The notes: generated from the letters alone by a model not told the origin. A stretch of DNA of 64,000 bases from Rhizobiaceae bacterium (GCA_017643495.1 JAEPNK010000002.1:62001-126000); one strand, 5' to 3'. Counted from the first letter of the stretch, positions 8,274 through 17,004 are shown. Made by a program: numbers and translations.

Positions 8274-9705
8274 GAAACTTGTTCTGGTTGCTGATGATGA
8301 TGCCGCAATCCGTACGGTTTTGAACCAGGCATTGATGCGCGCAGGATTTGAAGTACGCATCACATCGAATGTCTCGACCCTGTGGAAATGGATATCCGAA
8401 GGGCAGGGAGATGTCGTTGTCTCCGATGTCATCATGCCGGATGGTGATGCATTCGAGTTGCTGCCGCGAATCCGGAAATTGCGGCCCGATTTGCCTGTTA
8501 TTCTGATCAGTGCCCAAAACACATTGATGACCGCCGTCAAGGCACAAAAGGCAGGCGCATATGAATATCTTCCCAAGCCCTTCGATCTTGATGATCTGAC
8601 ACGCGCCGTTCAACGCGCGGTATCAAGTTTCACGGAAGAAACAAAACATCCTGTTTCAACCGATAATGGCCAGGAATTGCCTCTGGTCGGACGCTCACCT
8701 GCAATGCAGGACATCTATCAGGCTCTTGCCAGACTGATGAACTCCGACCTGCCGGTAATGTTGAGCGGACCGAGCGGCTCAGGCAAACGTCTGGTTGCAC
8801 GGGTTCTTCATGATTTGAGCAGGCGCAAGAACGGGCTCTTTCTTTCGGTCAATCTTGCCGCTGTTCCGAAAGAGGAAATCGAGGGAAGAATATTCGGGAA
8901 CCCGGCTGAACATTCCTACCGGGAACCGGGATTGTTGCAGAGGGCAGACCGCGGGACGCTCTATATCCAGGAAATCAATGAATTACCCGAAGCTGCCCAA
9001 TCCAGATTGCTTCAATTGCTGGTCGATCATGAAATGGAGGCCCTTGCATCAACAGACAGTCATCATCCGGATGTTCGGATTATTTGTTCATTGAAAGGAG
9101 AGATCGGCCCGCTGATCCAGTCGGGCAAGTTTCGTGAAGACCTGTTTCACCGGCTCAATGTCGTGCCGCTCAGGCTTCCGGCCCTGTCGGACCGCCGGGA
9201 GGATATCGCGGATCTTGCCAGACATTTCGTGAAGCTGAATGAGAAACAGGGTAACCCGTTCAAACATCTCGACGCTTCAGCAATCAGCGTTTTGAAGAAT
9301 TATGCCTGGCCCGGAAATGTAAGGGAGCTTGAAAACCTGGTGAACAGGATTTGCACGCTTTATCCGCAGGAAACCATTACGGATGCTATTGCCGAATCAG
9401 AGTTGGGAAAAGGCAGGATTGCCCATCAGCCAGAGCGCAAGGAGCCGGGACACGCATTTGCTGATCTGGAAGAGGCTACCCGGTTTTTCATCAATCGTTT
9501 TCTGGAAAGCCATGATGGCAGGGAATTGCCTGAAAACATTTATCCCGGGTTTCTGGAGAAATTTGAAAAACCGGTAATCGTTTCTGCGCTGAGTGCCACA
9601 AACGGCAACCAGATAAAGGCTGCACAGCTTCTTGGCCTGAATCGCAACACACTGCGCAAGAAAATCAGCAGCTATAATATCCGGATCATCAAAACAGCCC
9701 GTTAA
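8266..9705 (+). CDS. ntrC: NtrC response regulator with degenerate AAA+ domain
   Basis: 479-residue three-domain regulator. The receiver (1-120) keeps the acidic pocket and phosphoacceptor D54, plus K103. The AAA+ domain (about 140-370) has Walker A GPSGSGKR at 168-175 and the FREDLFHRLNVVPLRLP segment with arginine fingers. The C-terminal Fis-type helix-turn-helix (about 440-479, AAQLLGLNRNTLRKK) is normal. The GAFTGA loop that contacts sigma-54 is missing: after RIFG (208-211) comes NPAEHSYREPG, several residues shorter than the family form. Walker B reads TLYIQEIN (231-238), with Gln where the Mg-coordinating Asp belongs. Rhodobacter capsulatus and Caulobacter NtrC are described as lacking GAFTGA, so sigma-54-independent DNA binding is plausible. 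Identity sure from context; mechanism inferred. Confidence 0.93.
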   Translation: MDKKLVLVADDDAAIRTVLNQALMRAGFEVRITSNVSTLWKWISEGQGDVVVSDVIMPDGDAFELLPRIRKLRPDLPVILISAQNTLMTAVKAQKAGAYEYLPKPFDLDDLTRAVQRAVSSFTEETKHPVSTDNGQELPLVGRSPAMQDIYQALARLMNSDLPVMLSGPSGSGKRLVARVLHDLSRRKNGLFLSVNLAAVPKEEIEGRIFGNPAEHSYREPGLLQRADRGTLYIQEINELPEAAQSRLLQLLVDHEMEALASTDSHHPDVRIICSLKGEIGPLIQSGKFREDLFHRLNVVPLRLPALSDRREDIADLARHFVKLNEKQGNPFKHLDASAISVLKNYAWPGNVRELENLVNRICTLYPQETITDAIAESELGKGRIAHQPERKEPGHAFADLEEATRFFINRFLESHDGRELPENIYPGFLEKFEKPVIVSALSATNGNQIKAAQLLGLNRNTLRKKISSYNIRIIKTAR

Positions 9706-9786
9706 AAGACGCGGGAGACCTTGCAGAAAATAACTGCATCATCGCCGGTTCTGTCAAAATTCCGTCAAAGAACAGTGTTTCCCCTT

Positions 9787-9814
9787 TGCAACAGCCGTGT
9801 TGCATATCTGCAAC
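9787..9814 (+). promoter_or_regulatory. three alternating TGCAAC/GTTGCA half-sites upstream of ntrY
   Basis: TGCAAC (9787-9792), GTTGCA (9799-9804) and TGCAAC (9809-9814) alternate in orientation, creating two overlapping inverted repeats with 6- and 4-base spacers. They lie 49-77 bases before the ntrY start, inside the 158-base ntrC-ntrY gap. NtrX of Brucella is reported to bind CAA/TTG-type palindromes in its own operon promoter, so these are candidate NtrX autoregulatory sites. The pattern is directly visible; the binding protein is inference. Confidence 0.5.
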
Positions 9815-9863
9815 GTATTTGAGATGATACAGCTGGATTCCTTTAGGAACAGGACCTCACGTT

Positions 9864-12206
9864 TTGACGACGATGACATCACAGCCCCAGCCCCTGTTCC
9901 GTGCCCAGGCGGAAGATGCCGTTCCCGGTGGCAAATCCGGCGATGTGGAACTGTTCGACACAAACCGCACTTCCCGAAGCAGGCTCCTTGGGTTTTCCAC
10001 GGTAATCGCCCTGATGATTACCGGCACGGTCACGTTTGCAATGCTGATCGGGCTTCTGCCAATCCAGCCGGATCAGAACAGCGTTCTGGTTGCTGCTGCT
10101 GTAAACGGGTTTTTGATCGCCATCCTGATATTCCTCATCGGGAAAGAGGTTGCAAAAATCCTGCGCTCACGGCGCAAGGGAAGGGCCGCTTCACGCCTTC
10201 ATGTACGGATCATTGGGTTGTTTTGTCTGGTTGCCGGTTTTCCGGCCATTGTGGTGGCTGTTGTGGCAGGTGTAACGCTTGACCAGGGACTTGACCGCTG
10301 GTTTGAAATGAGAACCAAAAACATCGTCCAGTCCTCGGTCAGCATCGCCCGGGCGTACCAGAATGAAAGTACGCGTGTGCTGATGGGCAATACATTGTCC
10401 ATGGCTGCCAATCTGGACCGCAATCGCCGCTTGCTTGTTCTGGACCGGGAAGGTTTCAAGAATGTCTTCACCCTCGAATCAAAGGGGCGCGGTTTCCTTG
10501 CTGCCTCGCTTGTAGATGGTGAAGGCCAGGAAATCCTTGCTTCCAAACTCGAAACCCAGAAAAGCCTTCCCCAACTTCCGGGTATCGCGCTCGAACTTGC
10601 CAAAAAAGGGGATCCGGTGCCGATTCCACCGGGAAATTCAAATTTTGTAGGTGTCGTTTTCAAGCTGCGCGAGATCACGGACACCTATCTTTACACGATC
10701 ATTGCCATTCCGCCTGCCGTTATTGAAGCCGTCAGGGAAACGGAGATGAACAGCGCTGATTACAATGCGCTTGAACAGAACAGGCTTCCTTTCCAGCTTG
10801 CATTTGCATTGCTCTACCTGGGGGTTTGCCTTGTCGTCATACTCTGCGCGATGTGGATGGGAATCAGTGTTGCCACGCGGATCGTAACTCCGATCAGGCG
10901 CCTGATGGCAGCCGCCGGTGAGGTCAGCAGCGGTAATCTGAACGTAAAGGTGGATATGGCACAGTCCGAAGGAGACCTGCGTTTCCTGAGCGAGACCTTC
11001 AACGTCATGCTTGAAGACCTTCGCACCCAGCAAAGCGATCTGGTCGATGCCAAGGAGTTGATGGACCAGCGGGCCCGTTTCATCGAAGCTGTTCTCTCTG
11101 GCGTCAGTGCAGCGGTCATCGGCGTTGACAGTGATGGCCACATCACGATTGCCAATCGTTTTGCCTTCCCGCTTCTCGGCATAAATGGTGAAGACCTTGA
11201 CGGTCGGCACAGTCTTGCCGAGCGTGTACCTGAATTGGGCAGGGTATTTGCCGAAGCCGTGGCAAGCGGAAGACCACAGCATCATGAGCAAATCACCCTG
11301 ATGCGGGATGGACGCGAAAGAACCTTCAATGTTCAGGTAACGGTTGAGAGAGAGGAAACACCGTCGCACTCCTTTGTACTGACGCTGGACGATATTACCG
11401 ATCTTGTTGCAGCTCAAAGAAACACTGCTTGGGCAGATGTTGCGCGCAGGATTGCCCATGAAATCAAGAATCCGCTTACACCGATCCAGCTTTCCGCTGA
11501 ACGCATACGGCGCCGCTACGGCAAGCTGATTACAGAAGATCGCGAGGTCTTTGACAATTGTACGGACACGATCATCAGACAGGTCGGTGACATTGGCCGA
11601 ATGGTAGACGAATTCTCGGCCTTTGCCCGCATGCCGGCACCCGAAATGGCACTGCATGACATGCGCAAGACCTTGAGGGAAACCGTGTTCCTGCAAAAGG
11701 TCGGGTTCCCCGACATTACTTTCGAACTGGAAATGTCCGAACAGCCAATTCCTGTCGTTTATGATGAGCGGATGATTTCCCAGGCACTTATTAATGTCAT
11801 CAAGAATGCTGCCGAAGCCATTGAGGCTGTTGAAACAAGTCATTCAGCGTCACACAATGAGAATCCGGAAACGACCGACACATCGAAACCGGGAAATGGC
11901 CGGATTACGGTGCGTGCCCGAGTTGTCGGCAATCAGGCGTTGATAGACATCATAGACAACGGCAAGGGTTTGCCTGAAACAAACCGTCAACGATTGCTCG
12001 AACCCTACATGACAACCCGCGAAAAGGGTACGGGACTTGGGCTGGCAATTGTCCGCAAGATTGCCGAAGACCATGGCGGAATGATTGATTTGATGGATTC
12101 ACCAGAAGTGGCAAATGGCGGTCGCGGGGCAATGATGCGGCTGACATTCCCACTTGTGAAGGAAGAAGGGGCCAGCATGGATCAAAACGTGAAGGAGGAA
12201 GCGTAG
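9864..12206 (+). CDS. ntrY: sensor histidine kinase NtrY
   Basis: 780-residue membrane sensor kinase partnered with NtrX, linked in alphaproteobacteria to nitrogen metabolism, redox and envelope control. Predicted membrane segments lie at about 42-64, 76-95, 112-136 and 309-334, with a periplasmic region of some 170 residues between the last two. A HAMP segment follows (about 335-390), then PAS (about 405-515), HisKA with H532 in RRIAHEIKNPLTP, and an ATPase domain with DNGKGLP and GTGLGLAIV boxes. The start is TTG at 9864, placed nine bases after AGGA at 9851-9854; ATG at 9873 is the alternative. ntrX follows after three bases. Confidence 0.95.
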   Translation: MTTMTSQPQPLFRAQAEDAVPGGKSGDVELFDTNRTSRSRLLGFSTVIALMITGTVTFAMLIGLLPIQPDQNSVLVAAAVNGFLIAILIFLIGKEVAKILRSRRKGRAASRLHVRIIGLFCLVAGFPAIVVAVVAGVTLDQGLDRWFEMRTKNIVQSSVSIARAYQNESTRVLMGNTLSMAANLDRNRRLLVLDREGFKNVFTLESKGRGFLAASLVDGEGQEILASKLETQKSLPQLPGIALELAKKGDPVPIPPGNSNFVGVVFKLREITDTYLYTIIAIPPAVIEAVRETEMNSADYNALEQNRLPFQLAFALLYLGVCLVVILCAMWMGISVATRIVTPIRRLMAAAGEVSSGNLNVKVDMAQSEGDLRFLSETFNVMLEDLRTQQSDLVDAKELMDQRARFIEAVLSGVSAAVIGVDSDGHITIANRFAFPLLGINGEDLDGRHSLAERVPELGRVFAEAVASGRPQHHEQITLMRDGRERTFNVQVTVEREETPSHSFVLTLDDITDLVAAQRNTAWADVARRIAHEIKNPLTPIQLSAERIRRRYGKLITEDREVFDNCTDTIIRQVGDIGRMVDEFSAFARMPAPEMALHDMRKTLRETVFLQKVGFPDITFELEMSEQPIPVVYDERMISQALINVIKNAAEAIEAVETSHSASHNENPETTDTSKPGNGRITVRARVVGNQALIDIIDNGKGLPETNRQRLLEPYMTTREKGTGLGLAIVRKIAEDHGGMIDLMDSPEVANGGRGAMMRLTFPLVKEEGASMDQNVKEEA

Positions 12207-12209
12207 CTT

Positions 12210-13607
12210 ATGGCCACAGATATTCTGGTCGTGGATGATGAAGCTGACATTCGTGAGCTTGTTGCAGGCATTCTTGAAGACGAAGGCCACGGCACACGCA
12301 CGGCAAAATGCAGCGACACGGCAATTGCCGCCGTTAGGGAACGCCGGCCAACCATGGTTTTTCTCGACATCTGGCTTCAAGGGTCAAAACTTGACGGCCT
12401 GGAACTGCTTGATGAAATAAAGATCATGCATCCGGAGCTGCCTGTCGTGATGATTTCCGGTCATGGCAATATTGAAACGGCTGTTTCCGCAATTCGCCGA
12501 GGCGCCTATGATTTCATTGAAAAACCGTTCAAGGCTGATCGTCTTTTGCTGATTGCCCAGCGCGCGCTTGAAAATTCCAGCCTTAAAAAGCAGGTGAGGG
12601 AGTTGCAGGAACGCAGTGCAGACATGCCTGACCTGATCGGCACATCGCCTGCCATGCAGCAATTGCGGCAAACGATTGAGCGTGTTGCACCAAGCAATTC
12701 ACGCATTCTCATCACCGGTGCATCTGGAAGCGGCAAGGAAATGGCTGCCCGGGCCATTCATGCCAATTCCCTGCGACAGGAAGGGCCGTTTGTACTTTTG
12801 AATGCGGCAACCATCACTCCTGAACGCATGGAAATGGAACTGTTCGGCACAGAGCAGGTCGATAACGAACCCCGAAAAGTCGGCGCGCTGGAAGAAGCCC
12901 ATGGAGGCACGCTCTACATTGATGAAATAGCCGACATGCCGCAGGACACCCAGAGCCGTATTTTACGGGTTCTTGTTGAGCAGCAATTTGTCCGGGTCAA
13001 TGGCACCACCCCTGTAAAGGTGGACGTAAGGGTTCTGTCGTCAACAGCCCAGAATCTGGAAGCCCTGATCGAAGCAGGCAAGTTCCGCGAAGACCTGTTT
13101 CATCGCCTTGCAGTCGTGCCCCTGCGTGTACCGCCGCTTTCGGAAAGACGTCAGGACATCCCTGAACTGGCTGCCGCATTCATCGAACAACTGGGGCGCC
13201 AATCCGGCACTAATCATTGCGTAATCGGTGATGACGCGATGGCTGTGCTGCAAGCGCATACCTGGCCCGGCAATGTTCGCCAGTTGCGCAACAATATTGA
13301 ACGCCTGATGATTCTCTCCAAGTTTGAAGAAGGTACGGTTGTTACAGCAGAGATGCTGCCAAGCGAGATTGGTGAAATGCTGCCCAATACCGGCGGAACC
13401 AATGGTGAGCACCTCATGTCACTTCCCCTCAAGGAAGCAAGGGAAGCTTTCGAACGTGATTACCTTGCGGCACAAGTTGGGCGTTTCAGCGGAAATATCT
13501 CGCGTACAGCTTCATTTGTCGGTATGGAACGATCTGCATTGCATCGGAAACTGAAATCTCTGGGGCTTACCGAGAAACGCTCCGAAGAGGAGAGGGCAAA
13601 GGTCTAA
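12210..13607 (+). CDS. ntrX: response regulator NtrX
   Basis: 465-residue regulator with a receiver (phosphoacceptor D53 in VFLDIW), an AAA+ domain with Walker A GASGSGKE (170-177) and an intact Walker B TLYIDEIADMP, and a C-terminal Fis-type helix-turn-helix (SFVGMERSALHRKLKSLG). The GAFTGA loop is absent: ELFG is followed by TEQVDNEPRKVGALEEA. That is the known state of alphaproteobacterial NtrX, which is thought to act without sigma-54. The stop is directly followed by the trkA ATG, so potassium uptake may be co-transcribed with this regulator, a frequent arrangement in the order. Confidence 0.95.
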   Translation: MATDILVVDDEADIRELVAGILEDEGHGTRTAKCSDTAIAAVRERRPTMVFLDIWLQGSKLDGLELLDEIKIMHPELPVVMISGHGNIETAVSAIRRGAYDFIEKPFKADRLLLIAQRALENSSLKKQVRELQERSADMPDLIGTSPAMQQLRQTIERVAPSNSRILITGASGSGKEMAARAIHANSLRQEGPFVLLNAATITPERMEMELFGTEQVDNEPRKVGALEEAHGGTLYIDEIADMPQDTQSRILRVLVEQQFVRVNGTTPVKVDVRVLSSTAQNLEALIEAGKFREDLFHRLAVVPLRVPPLSERRQDIPELAAAFIEQLGRQSGTNHCVIGDDAMAVLQAHTWPGNVRQLRNNIERLMILSKFEEGTVVTAEMLPSEIGEMLPNTGGTNGEHLMSLPLKEAREAFERDYLAAQVGRFSGNISRTASFVGMERSALHRKLKSLGLTEKRSEEERAKV

Positions 13608-14981
13608 ATGCGGATCATCATTTGTGGTGCCGGACAGGTCGGTTATGGCATCGCCGAACGGCTGTCTGCCGAAGACAATGACGTAACCGTCATCGACAGT
13701 TCTGCAGAACTCATTCAAAACATCCAGGACCGTCTGGATGTCAGGGGTTATGTGGGCCATGGCTCCCATCCGGATGTGCTGGCCCGCGCAGGGGCCGAGC
13801 ATGCCGAAATGATTATTGCGGTCACCTTGTATGACGAGGTGAACATGGTTGCCTGCCAGGTTGCCCATTCACTGTTCAATGTGACTACCAAGATTGCGCG
13901 TATCCGGGCACAAAGTTACCGGCAGGCCCATTGGCAAAACCTGTTCACCCGTGACCACATGCCAATTGATGTGATCATTTCCCCCGAGGTCGAAGTAGGC
14001 GACGTCATTCTTCGCCGGATTGCATTGCCCGGTGCCCGTGATGTTGTGTTGTTCAACGAAGACACTGTGGCCATGGTGGCTATCGAGTGTGATGAAAACT
14101 GCCCACTTGTCGACACCCCACTGACTCAGCTTAGCGAGCTGTTTCCTGACCTGAATGCAGTTGTGGCAGGTATCGCACGCAAGGGCGAGATGATTACGCC
14201 ACGTTCGTCTGACCAGATTCGCACCGGGGACACGGCTTACGTCATTGCTGATCGCCAACAGTTGCGGCGAACCATTTCGATTTTTGGCAAGGATCAACCC
14301 GAAGCAAGCAGGATTATCATCGCCGGCGGCGGTAATATCGGGATCTACCTGTCGAACCGTATTGAGGCGCGTTTGCCGAATGCGCGCACAAAAATCATTG
14401 AAAACTCCAGATCCGCGGCAGAAAAACTGGCAGACCAGTTAAACAGGACCGTGGTACTGCATGGCAATGCACTCGATGAAGGTGTTTTGCAGGAAGCAGG
14501 CATTGGCAATGCAGACCTGATGGTTGCCATCACGAACAATGACCAAGTGAACATTCTGGCAAGTGTTTTGGCAAAGAAACTGGGTTGCAAGTCAAACCTC
14601 GCCCTCCTGAACAATGTCGGCTATCACGATTTCACAAAGAGCCTTGGCATTGATGATTTCATCAATCCCCGCAGCATAACCATATCCCGCGTGCTTCAAT
14701 ACGTTCGACGGGGGCGCATACGCGGTGTTTATTCGATTGAAAACGGTGCTGCGGAGATTGTTGAGGCTGAAGCGCTGGAAACCTCTCCGCTTGTCGGCAA
14801 GCCGTTGAGGGAACTTGAACTTCCATCCGGCATCAGGATTGGAATGATCTATCACAATGGAACACTGATCCGTCCGACGGGTGACAGCATAATCCGGCCA
14901 AATGACCGGATTGTCATTCTTGCGCTTAGCGACAGGGTTCACGAAGTGGAACAGATGTTCCGCGTCAGCCAGTATTACTGA
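13608..14981 (+). CDS. trkA: Trk potassium uptake regulator TrkA
   Basis: 457-residue cytoplasmic subunit that binds NAD(H) and ATP and gates the TrkH channel. It has two tandem RCK modules: the first Rossmann motif IICGAGQVGYGIAERL lies at residues 3-18 and the second, IIAGGGNIGIYLSNR, near 232-246, each followed by an RCK_C (TrkA-C) domain. The ATG immediately follows the ntrX stop with no intervening bases, so translation is probably coupled. trkH lies 99 bases downstream. No odd features. Confidence 0.95.
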   Translation: MRIIICGAGQVGYGIAERLSAEDNDVTVIDSSAELIQNIQDRLDVRGYVGHGSHPDVLARAGAEHAEMIIAVTLYDEVNMVACQVAHSLFNVTTKIARIRAQSYRQAHWQNLFTRDHMPIDVIISPEVEVGDVILRRIALPGARDVVLFNEDTVAMVAIECDENCPLVDTPLTQLSELFPDLNAVVAGIARKGEMITPRSSDQIRTGDTAYVIADRQQLRRTISIFGKDQPEASRIIIAGGGNIGIYLSNRIEARLPNARTKIIENSRSAAEKLADQLNRTVVLHGNALDEGVLQEAGIGNADLMVAITNNDQVNILASVLAKKLGCKSNLALLNNVGYHDFTKSLGIDDFINPRSITISRVLQYVRRGRIRGVYSIENGAAEIVEAEALETSPLVGKPLRELELPSGIRIGMIYHNGTLIRPTGDSIIRPNDRIVILALSDRVHEVEQMFRVSQYY

Positions 14982-15009
14982 ATTGAGCAACTTTCTCGTC
15001 GGCGGGGGC

Positions 15010-15084
15010 ATGAAAGACAGGATTGATCCCAAAGCAGAAGAATTGGCAGGCACGGCAGGGTTCAGACCCCGGGTGTCCGGATGA
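15010..15084 (+). CDS. possible 24-codon leader ORF overlapping the trkH start
   Basis: In the 99-base trkA-trkH gap, ATG at 15010 opens a 24-codon frame (MKDRIDPKAEELAG...) whose TGA overlaps the trkH ATG (15081-15084). Termination-reinitiation coupling of trkH is possible. The upstream GCGGGGG could serve as a weak ribosome binding site. There is no homology support and the frame may be chance. Confidence 0.2.
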   Translation: MKDRIDPKAEELAGTAGFRPRVSG

Positions 15085-16556
15085 TTGCATTCGTCTTCTA
15101 CTTTTCTGCATTGGGCGCAATACTTTGCGCATCAACCCTGATACCGGCCCTTATCGCTTTCGGGGTGCAGGAAATACAGATTGGCTACCGGATTCTCCTG
15201 TATGGCGCATCAGGTGGCTTTTTTTGTATTGCAACGCTTCTGGCTATCCACGGCAGGCTGGGTGGGATGGAAAGAAACACCGCCATCATTCTGGCGGTTA
15301 CAAGCTGGATCGGGTTTCCTGCCGTAACCGCATTGCCGCTCTCCGATCTGTTGAATATCAGCTATATTGATGCGGTTTTCCAGACCATGAGCGCCTTTAC
15401 GACAAGTGGCGCAATGATCATTGACAACGTGGACACCATGCCGCGTTCAGTGCTTTTCATGCTTGCACAATTCCAGTGGCTGGGCGGGGCAGGGGTGTTG
15501 ATTACGCTTGTTCTGGTTCTGGCGCCGTGGGAAATCGGCGGACTTCCACAGGTCAGCAGTGCCAGCGTGGCAGCCTCGATTGTGGCCTCGCAAAGCCGGT
15601 TGGTAAAATTCTGCTGGAGAATCTTTCGTGCGTACCTGATGCTGACCTTGATGTGCTTCATAGGCTTGCTGCTTTGCCAGGTTAAGCCCTTCGATGCCAT
15701 GGTGCTCAGCTTTTCAGCACTTTCCACGGGAGGAATGTCTCCTACTGACCAAAGTATCGATTTGGTGATTGGAAACTGGGGCATGATCATCCTTGCTGCA
15801 TTCATGATCACCGGCGCTACCAGCGTGTTCTGGCACGAAAGCGTGGCAAGACTGAACATCGAGGATCTGCGTGCCCATCGTGAAAGCTATTTCATCCTCA
15901 CGGTCTGGCTGGCATTGGCACTTTACGTCGCCTACAAGATCTCGGTTTCGACTGGCGAGACCGGTTTCTTGCTGAACACAAAGGCGTTGAGCGAAGGCGT
16001 ATTCAACTCCGCTTCAATCATTTCAACATCGGGGCTTCAATCGCGCCCGGGCGTGTTTTCGCTTTTGCCTTCAACACTGGTCCTCATGCTGATTTTCATA
16101 GGGGGCGGATGCTACTCCACCTCTGGCGGAATCAAGTTTTTCCGTATCGGGGGCATGTTCTCCCTGTCTGAATACGAATTGAACCGCCTGATCTATCCCA
16201 GCTCCATGAAGCCGACCCGGTTTGGAAACACGAAGTTTGACCTTGGTATTATGAAAGCCATCTGGTCACTTTTCGCAGTTTTGATCATAACGGTTGCCAT
16301 TGCCACTTGTGCACTGTCAATCACCGGTATCGCGTTCCAGCCAAGCCTGACGGCAGTCATTGCAGCCATTACAAATTCCGGATCGGTGTATACGCCGGAC
16401 TGGTCCAGTACGCTCAGCAACCAATGGCCTGCATATTTTGACATGTCCGATATTCAAAAACTTATTCTTACGGTCACAATGTTCCTCGGCCGCCTTGAAG
16501 TCATTTCTGTTTTTGCCTGTGCAACCGTTGTTCTGCGTACCATTCGCCAGTTGTGA
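15081..16556 (+). CDS. trkH: Trk potassium uptake channel TrkH
   Basis: 491-residue polytopic inner-membrane protein of the TrkH/TrkG superfamily that carries K+ with TrkA. The hydrophobic profile shows about ten membrane segments plus re-entrant pore loops; the selectivity-filter-like turns are visible as TMSAFTTSGAMI, SALSTGGMSP, SIISTSGL and AAITNSGSVYTPDW, one per repeat. GGGCYSTSGGIKFFRI is the conserved region before the last quarter. ATG at 15081 overlaps a possible 24-codon leader frame. Downstream lies a 169-base gap with the hfq promoter. Confidence 0.93.
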   Translation: MIAFVFYFSALGAILCASTLIPALIAFGVQEIQIGYRILLYGASGGFFCIATLLAIHGRLGGMERNTAIILAVTSWIGFPAVTALPLSDLLNISYIDAVFQTMSAFTTSGAMIIDNVDTMPRSVLFMLAQFQWLGGAGVLITLVLVLAPWEIGGLPQVSSASVAASIVASQSRLVKFCWRIFRAYLMLTLMCFIGLLLCQVKPFDAMVLSFSALSTGGMSPTDQSIDLVIGNWGMIILAAFMITGATSVFWHESVARLNIEDLRAHRESYFILTVWLALALYVAYKISVSTGETGFLLNTKALSEGVFNSASIISTSGLQSRPGVFSLLPSTLVLMLIFIGGGCYSTSGGIKFFRIGGMFSLSEYELNRLIYPSSMKPTRFGNTKFDLGIMKAIWSLFAVLIITVAIATCALSITGIAFQPSLTAVIAAITNSGSVYTPDWSSTLSNQWPAYFDMSDIQKLILTVTMFLGRLEVISVFACATVVLRTIRQL

Positions 16557-16597
16557 TCGCGGAACAATTTTTTGTGCCAGCAATCGGTAAGTTGGGC

Positions 16598-16627
16598 TTG
16601 AACATCTTTCAATTAGGCATTTATACT
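16598..16627 (+). promoter_or_regulatory. predicted sigma-70-type promoter of hfq
   Basis: TTGAAC at 16598-16603 and TATACT at 16622-16627 are separated by 18 bases, a good match to the housekeeping promoter consensus. Transcription would begin near 16634, giving a 5' leader of about 90 bases before the hfq ATG at 16726. The spacing and elements are visible; activity is inferred. Confidence 0.6.
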
Positions 16628-16639
16628 TGGATTTTGGGG

Positions 16640-16659
16640 GAGAGTGTTGGAACACTCTC
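16640..16659 (+). promoter_or_regulatory. perfect hairpin near the predicted 5' end of the hfq leader
   Basis: GAGAGTGTT (16640-16648) and AACACTCTC (16651-16659) are exact reverse complements around a GG centre. It begins about six bases after the predicted hfq transcription start, so the mRNA would carry a near-5'-terminal stem-loop. No T-run follows, so it is not a convincing trkH terminator. It could stabilise the mRNA, be an operator, or bind Hfq; the role is unknown. Confidence 0.5.
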
Positions 16660-16725
16660 TAATTGTATGGTGGGAACTCCACATCCGCGCTTTGCAATAA
16701 GAAAAACAAGAAGAGAGATGCACTA

Positions 16726-16965
16726 ATGGCGGAACGGCAGCAGAACCTTCAGGATGCCTTTTTGAATGAAGTCAGAAAGCAGAAGGTACCTCTAACCATC
16801 TTTCTTGTGAATGGTGTCAAACTGAACGGTGTCGTCAGCTGGTTCGACAATTTTTGCGTATTGCTAAGGCGTGACGGCATTTCACAACTTGTATACAAAC
16901 ATGCCATTTCCACCATCATGCCCGGAGCACCTGTGCTCATGGGTGACAAGACTGATGAAGAATAG
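16726..16965 (+). CDS. hfq: RNA chaperone Hfq
   Basis: 79-residue Sm-like protein that forms a hexamer and pairs small RNAs with mRNAs. Sm1 (about 9-50) contains [25 protein letters not shown] and [12 protein letters not shown]; Sm2 is [12 protein letters not shown]. The C-terminal tail is very short, as in other alphaproteobacteria. The ATG at 16726 is preferred over upstream in-frame codons since it gives the conserved MAERQQNLQ start and follows the purine-rich AAGAAGAGAG. hflX lies 39 bases downstream, the usual hfq-hflX pairing. A promoter and leader hairpin are annotated upstream. Confidence 0.97.
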   Translation: MAERQQNLQDAFLNEVRKQKVPLTIFLVNGVKLNGVVSWFDNFCVLLRRDGISQLVYKHAISTIMPGAPVLMGDKTDEE

Positions 16966-17004
16966 GCACAAGGTGCGGCCTTCATGGGTCGCCGGACGTG
17001 ATTA

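Noticed and set aside
10638-11843. Long open frame antisense to ntrY
   Set aside because: It is a shadow of the strongly conserved ntrY reading frame and shows no recognisable domain or start context.
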